Under the pieces are notes generated by a model. The model did not search any database. It saw only the letters and a program-made list of their open reading frames with translations, and was not told the DNA's origin. DNA of 64,000 bases from Montifringilla adamsi (taxonomy: Eukaryota; Chordata; Aves; Passeriformes; Passeridae). The number at the start of each line of letters is the position of its first letter. The stretch's first letter is position 1. A program made the translations under genes and the position numbers. Where the stretch lies: contig JAGGNK010013114.1 in NCBI GenBank assembly GCA_017590115.1, forward strand, positions 2,894,992 to 2,958,991, written 5' to 3'. Below are positions 58,858 through 64,000 of this stretch, in pieces.

Positions 58858-60548
58858 GTTGTCCTCAGAGGAAAAAAATCTGTCTCAGCTAATGAGCGTG
58901 TTTATATGTGGAAAGAGTCCTGAAGCAGCCATGCAGGCTGACAGACTAAGATCCTATTTGTCGTTGTGCTCTACATCTGATTTAATACCCACATCTCACT
59001 GGAGACTCAAACCCATATTATGAGGAGAAAAATGGCAAACTCACTTGTGTCAATATCTCTGCTTTCTGGTGATTCCTCATGCAGGATTGTCCATGGTTGT
59101 GTTTACAGTTCAAATAAAACTGTAGGAAATAATGCAAGTACACTAAGGCACTAAAAGGGATGGTCAACAAGTAAGGGCTCAGCATGTGTGCATTTTAATG
59201 AGATGTTAACTGAGAGCAGGGTGTAGGTAAATGGCAAACTCAGAGAGGAGGCTTGATTTTGTTGGAAACCAGAACCATCTAAATGCTGGGCTCTCCAATA
59301 GAGAATAAGGACAAATTCAATTCTAGTTTTTCCTACTTCAGGCTGTTTTATAGTTCTTTGGGTTGGAACATTTGTAATAGATTTACTAGGAGCTATCACT
59401 CCAAGTTCAAAAAACCAGAAGGATAGTATTTAATTGCTGAAGCAGGACCATTCACATATTTACATATAGAAAATGCAGCAAGCAAAATACTTGTTATGAC
59501 CATGTACCATTCTTTAATCCTCTAATTCCAAACTGAAAAGTTTGTGTGGTGTTATATTCCCAAATCACATCACAAAACACTGAAGTAATTTTATATCTTT
59601 TTCCTCCTGAAAGACTGTGGCAGCACTCTACTTCCATATTTCAAGTGTTTCAACCAAAGAGAAAGTCATATAAAAGGTTCTCAAAAGTGCTACTTTATCT
59701 CCATATTCACTTTTCCAGCTTGAAAGCAAACCCTTTTTTTGGCTGCCTCACAGAATAAAATGCTAGAGACATGCCTTTGATTTCCTATTTTAAATAGAAA
59801 AGTACTGTTTTTAGGAAACTCAATCATTTTTTAACTCTGATACTTCATTAGGCTCACTAGAGGCTTGTGTCTGTCTCAATTTTCAAAGCACTGCAAGAGA
59901 TTTTAGTCTTGTAATTCCTCTTTGACTGAACCCCTTATTCCCTGCTTAGAAATGTAGTAAAGCTAAAATATCTGCCCTATAATAACTGGAAAGATTCTTG
60001 TGGGGTTTTTTCCCTGCAAAACTAGCATGCATGTAGCCAATAACATATTTTTGAAGTGCTGTTAATCTGCATCTGTAACTTGAAGTAAAGCATTGTAAAC
60101 TTTTTGCAGGGGGTAGTTATTTTTAACCAAAGTGGAACTCTCTTCCACATCTGCTCATTTTGTGATATAACTGCCTCATAGACTGTGTAGCTGCAGAGGG
60201 TCTGCATGAGTGGGCACTTGCCTTATGATTAGGGGAAGGGGAGTGGCAGAAAGCCAGCATGAACATATTGTACCTCCATGATCTCATGGAAATAACACCT
60301 TTAAGAATAAATTATAGCCAAACTAAACATAGCAACCCTTTCAGAGTTATTGTCACCCCATGCTAACTGACTAGAGCCTCTCAAAACTCTTCTGCTCACA
60401 GAAGAGGTAAGAAGCCCTTCTGCATGGCCATTAGTTAGGGACAATGCAAAATCTGTGATCCCAAGAACAACTCTGCCCCTTTATTTTGTGCCAAGCACAA
60501 GCAGGTCAAAAAACAACTACTTTCAGCTTGAACAAAAATGCCACAATG

Positions 60549-60562
60549 CCACTAGGTGGGCT
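60549..60562 (+). promoter_or_regulatory. Weak CTCF-like motif
   Basis: CCACTAGGTGGGCT matches 12 of 14 positions of the CTCF core; the usual GGCR is changed to GGGC. Weaker than the site at 4850 and in the opposite orientation. Confidence 0.2.
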
Positions 60563-63500
60563 GTGCTTCACATAAGCCTATTCCAGCTGGAAGGCATCCA
60601 AGACCCCAGCATTCCCAGCCCTAGTGGCTGCTCGGGATGGCCTGGCTCTCTGACACCTTGTCTCTCCAAAGGGGCACCTGAATTTCCCACTGGCCTGCTC
60701 AGAATTGCTCTGCTCCCACCGAGCACCAGGTAGGCTGGTGGCCTACTTAAGTGTTTCAATAGATACCACACCAAACCCCTGTGGAACTTAATAGAAAAAA
60801 AAAAGATCTTATTCCTAATGATTGTTGACCTGCCTGTAGAATTCTCTTGCTAAAATGTTATTCCCTGTTAAATTTCATCAGATTCAAGAAATTATTCTCA
60901 AGTTATTTTCTCCATGAACTGATAGCAGTTATTAATAACAACAAAGGTAAGAATCAACAAGCAAAAGAATATGGATAGACATGCCAGCAGGAAAAAAAGT
61001 CAAGCAAAATGAGGAATGGTTCATATGTCTTCTACACCCTAGCCCTTGACCTGCACTCTACCTTAGGCACAGACGTCTCTGAATGGACTGTGCTGTTAAG
61101 AGGTGATGTGGAAGCAAACTTCATTTGTTCATTCCTTTACACAGTCAGTGGCTTATATTATTTAAACAGCTTTTTTTAATGTACTTTCTCTAATCTGAAA
61201 TTTCAATATTACCAGTCTGGCTAACCTCAAGGTTCAAAATAGCACAACGCCAGCTACTCTGAACATTGGACTTCTGTCATTACACTCACCTACAACATGC
61301 AAAAGCCTGGCATGCCAGGATCTGCTCCAGCTAAGAAAGGGTTGATCAACAATAGATTTTGCTTTCCAAAAATGGACAAAGAATCCACAAAACATGGTAA
61401 AGTAATAATTCCACAGAAGTGGTTTGCAAATGATAATGTCTGATTGAATACCTCCTTTACTGGAGATTCAAATACTATGGTAACAGACAAAAAGCCTAAT
61501 ATATTTTGACTAATCAGGATTGATGTTAATTAAAGACAAGTTCAAGATAATGACTTCTCATTACTATGTGATAGCTAGAAAGAGATTGCTCTACCTCCAG
61601 GTAAAATAAGCAATTAGATAACTTCTGGTTTTAAGGACTTCTTTTTTAAGTCTTATTCTCTCTTCTTTTTCTGATGACAAAATATTAATATGTAAATGTC
61701 TGATTTTTATTGCTAGATGGATGTTTTTAGTGGTTCTCAGACTGCATTATTCTTTCACTTCAATGGAATTATATTTTCCTGTTGCTATAAGGGGACCATA
61801 GCTTATTGGTTAAAAAAAAGTAAAAATAGAGACAGTAAGAATAAACCCTTGTGTTACCACTGGAAAATGCAATGTGAAGTAAAGGCAGAGCTGAATCTCT
61901 CATAGAAGTCGTAGAGCTTTCTTTAGAAAGTGAAAAAAAAAAATTCTTTTTTTTCTCTCCTAGTCATTTGACTGTCCTAATAGAAATTATAAAAACCCCA
62001 TTTGAAAGGTGGTTCTTGTTTCTGCAGATAGGAAAAAGCAAGAAAACAAAGGCTCCCTGAAAAAATCATTGGTTTTCCTCCTCCAGCAGTGGTGGTCCTA
62101 GTATCATCACTTACATTTCTCATTTATGAGGAAAAATGGAAAAAAATAGCCCCTCCAAATCCTACGTAATTGTGGCCTGGCATCATAAAACTTCCTGGCA
62201 AGGAAAACAAAAGAGGCTTCACTTCAATGACACACTGGTTCCACCAGATTTCTTCTTTTTTCTATCTTTCCTTTCTTGGACCCTAGATTTTTTTTAAAGT
62301 CCATGTAGGTATTAGAAAAAGCAGCCAGTGCCACTATGAACTTGTAATCATCCTTAGCAATTGAAGGACATTGATTTAAATCCTGCCTTTGCATGTGCCC
62401 TTTCATCAGATCTCTACTGATACAGGGGCAGACTGGAGTCACTCTGTGGAATTAAGTGGTGGTTCTTTTGAAGGAAGCATTTTTAAATGGGGCTGTGATG
62501 ATACTAGAGGTTTAACAACTGCTTACATTCTGTAAACAGTCACAGTCATTAGAGCTGAGCAAACTAAATCAAACTGATACTCATTGGAATGGAAGTTTCA
62601 CTGGAAACCAGGCTTACAAATATTTTGGAAAATGGAATTAAGACTTGAACAGGCAGGATGACCTTTGAGAGAATCTGTGCTGAATTTTCAATAAACATAG
62701 AGCTCCTTGGTGGGGGAACACTTGTAAAAAAAATACAGGGGTTTCCAGGACACTATTACTACACAGAATACAGTGGCTTTATTTAAGTGGTTATTTTGAA
62801 ACCTGAGATCTATTCAAACCCAGAAATACTAGGTGATACTGAATGTGCATGAGTACTTATGAAATAAGGCCAAAGGTTGGCTGCTGCAAAGCACAAGAAA
62901 AACAAAAACAGAAGAATAAGTTGCCATATGTAACTTGCAAAGGAAAAAAGCAATGAGTTTAACTATTCCTACCTGTTTGCATTCATATAAAACTGTTCTT
63001 TATGCCATGCCTTTCACTGTTTTATTTTGCTTTGCTGTAATCCTTCCTAGAAAGCTCAAATAAGCAGAGCCTCATGAAGACCATATCATCTATTACTAAT
63101 GGTTGGAGTGCAATTGGTTTAGAAATCATTAATTTGTTTAAGAATTAAATGAAGTGAAGCACCAAAACACTAATAGAAATGTAGTTTGTATTAACTGTGG
63201 AACTGTGGTAATGTGTCTTTGAATATAGAATTTAGATTAGAATTACGTACACTCACAGAGAAAAGGGAAAATATTTCTATGTTATCTGCAGAGATAGAAT
63301 TAGAAAACATTTGCATTAAAGAAATTAATGAGTTTACATTGTGTGACTGTGTTCCTGGTGTTCCAGGATACAACTATATGGAACTAAATAGCATATGTCT
63401 TGCTCCCTAAAGGTACAATTTGTTGCCACCTGAATAAATGGAAAATGTTCCCTAACTACTGTCAACAGAAGGCCAATGGTGCACAGCTGAGGCGTTAATC

Positions 63501-64000
63501 ACTCATGAATTCTCCAGCCAGAGCTTTGTAATGTTTGGCAAAATTGGGCCGTATTAGTTAGGTATCAACAGCACAGTTTCAAATTAATTTCTGTGTTGCT
63601 TTTTTAGCAAGGACAGATGAGTAGACCATTCCAAATTAGATGATGTGATAGCTTTTTAAGTTTTGCAAATTTAACTCACTTAGAGAAAGTAGAAACTAGT
63701 GTGTGGGAGGCATTTGGTGACATATAGGTATTCACAAAGCACTTGAGAAACTTAAAAATAATTTAATTATCCCATATCAGACTGGTTTCCCTCCTGAACT
63801 CCTGGGAACTCTACAGTTACCATCTGTGTTCACCTCAGAATATTTAAGGCCTATGGCTAGGAAATCGTTGGTTTACTGTGAGATTTCTGTTTTATCACAT
63901 AAATTATTGCCATAGACAATAGAAAACCTAACGGAAGCCTTTTCAGCCTTCAATAATACTAAGTACAAAGGAAAATTTATCAGCTTTGATGAGGAGGGGG

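Larger units (their letters stand above)
58196..64000. other. Non-coding stretch apart from listed candidates
   Basis: About 5.8 kb of AT-rich DNA. A G/T tract with (TTG)n occurs at 58796-58857. A GC-balanced patch at 60560-60735 has a weak CTCF-like site beside it. No repeats of known family and no gene were recognised up to the window end. Confidence 0.45.

Noticed and set aside
1..64000. CRISPR array, tRNA, rRNA, operon or phage-like gene cluster
   Set aside because: No regular short spaced repeats, no tRNA-like cloverleaf with A/B boxes, and no dense gene organisation were seen. The CR1 and LTR content shows vertebrate nuclear DNA.
1..64000. Non-retroviral endogenous viral sequence (such as hepadnavirus-like copies known in some songbirds)
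   Set aside because: I looked for polymerase- or core-like motifs in the translated frames and saw none. The only virus-derived sequences I can support are the solo LTRs.

Overview
The window looks like ordinary non-coding nuclear DNA from a bird, probably a passerine (the order is an inference). The evidence is a set of CR1 LINE 3' fragments, several ending in ATTCTATG/ATTCTGTG octamers, together with solo LTRs of avian type. Two of the LTRs have clear target-site duplications. I see no mammalian L1 or Alu, no bacterial gene organisation, and one run of N (an assembly gap). The background is AT-rich, with GC-rich islands confined mostly to LTRs and one odd insert.

No complete protein-coding gene can be supported. 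Almost all long open frames are chance frames or run through LTR and CR1 sequence. Four short segments have open frames, purine-biased first codon positions and splice-like borders. The best is 56642-56755; weaker ones are 58427-58598, 43503-43663 and 8301-8473. All lie on the plus strand, which would suit a gene with very long introns, but I do not recognise the peptides and none is proven.

Layout. 1-6400: unique-looking sequence with one old CR1 and one CTCF-like site. 6405-7131: a three-layer nest, a CR1 broken by a solo LTR that is itself broken by a younger CR1. 9619-10272: a complete solo LTR with 6-bp target duplications. 10273-23080: mostly featureless, apart from a poly(A)/N assembly gap near 16.4 kb. 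23084-35250: three minus-strand CR1s and traces of ancient amniote repeats. 36421-36824: a second copy of the 6.4-kb LTR family. 41608-42140: an LTR carrying a 77-bp tandem repeat, followed by a G/T-rich quadruplex-prone tract. 44955-45552 and 47548-48252: two more minus-strand LTRs. 51.4-52.7 kb: a cluster of a perfect hairpin, a 39-A tract, a 50-bp near-palindrome and a (TTTTG)n array. 57533-58195: a nearly identical 273-bp direct repeat around a 117-bp GC-rich insert.

I found nothing that looks like a new biological system. The observations most worth checking are the candidate exons, the 273-bp duplication with its GC-rich insert, the hairpins and the nested insertion.
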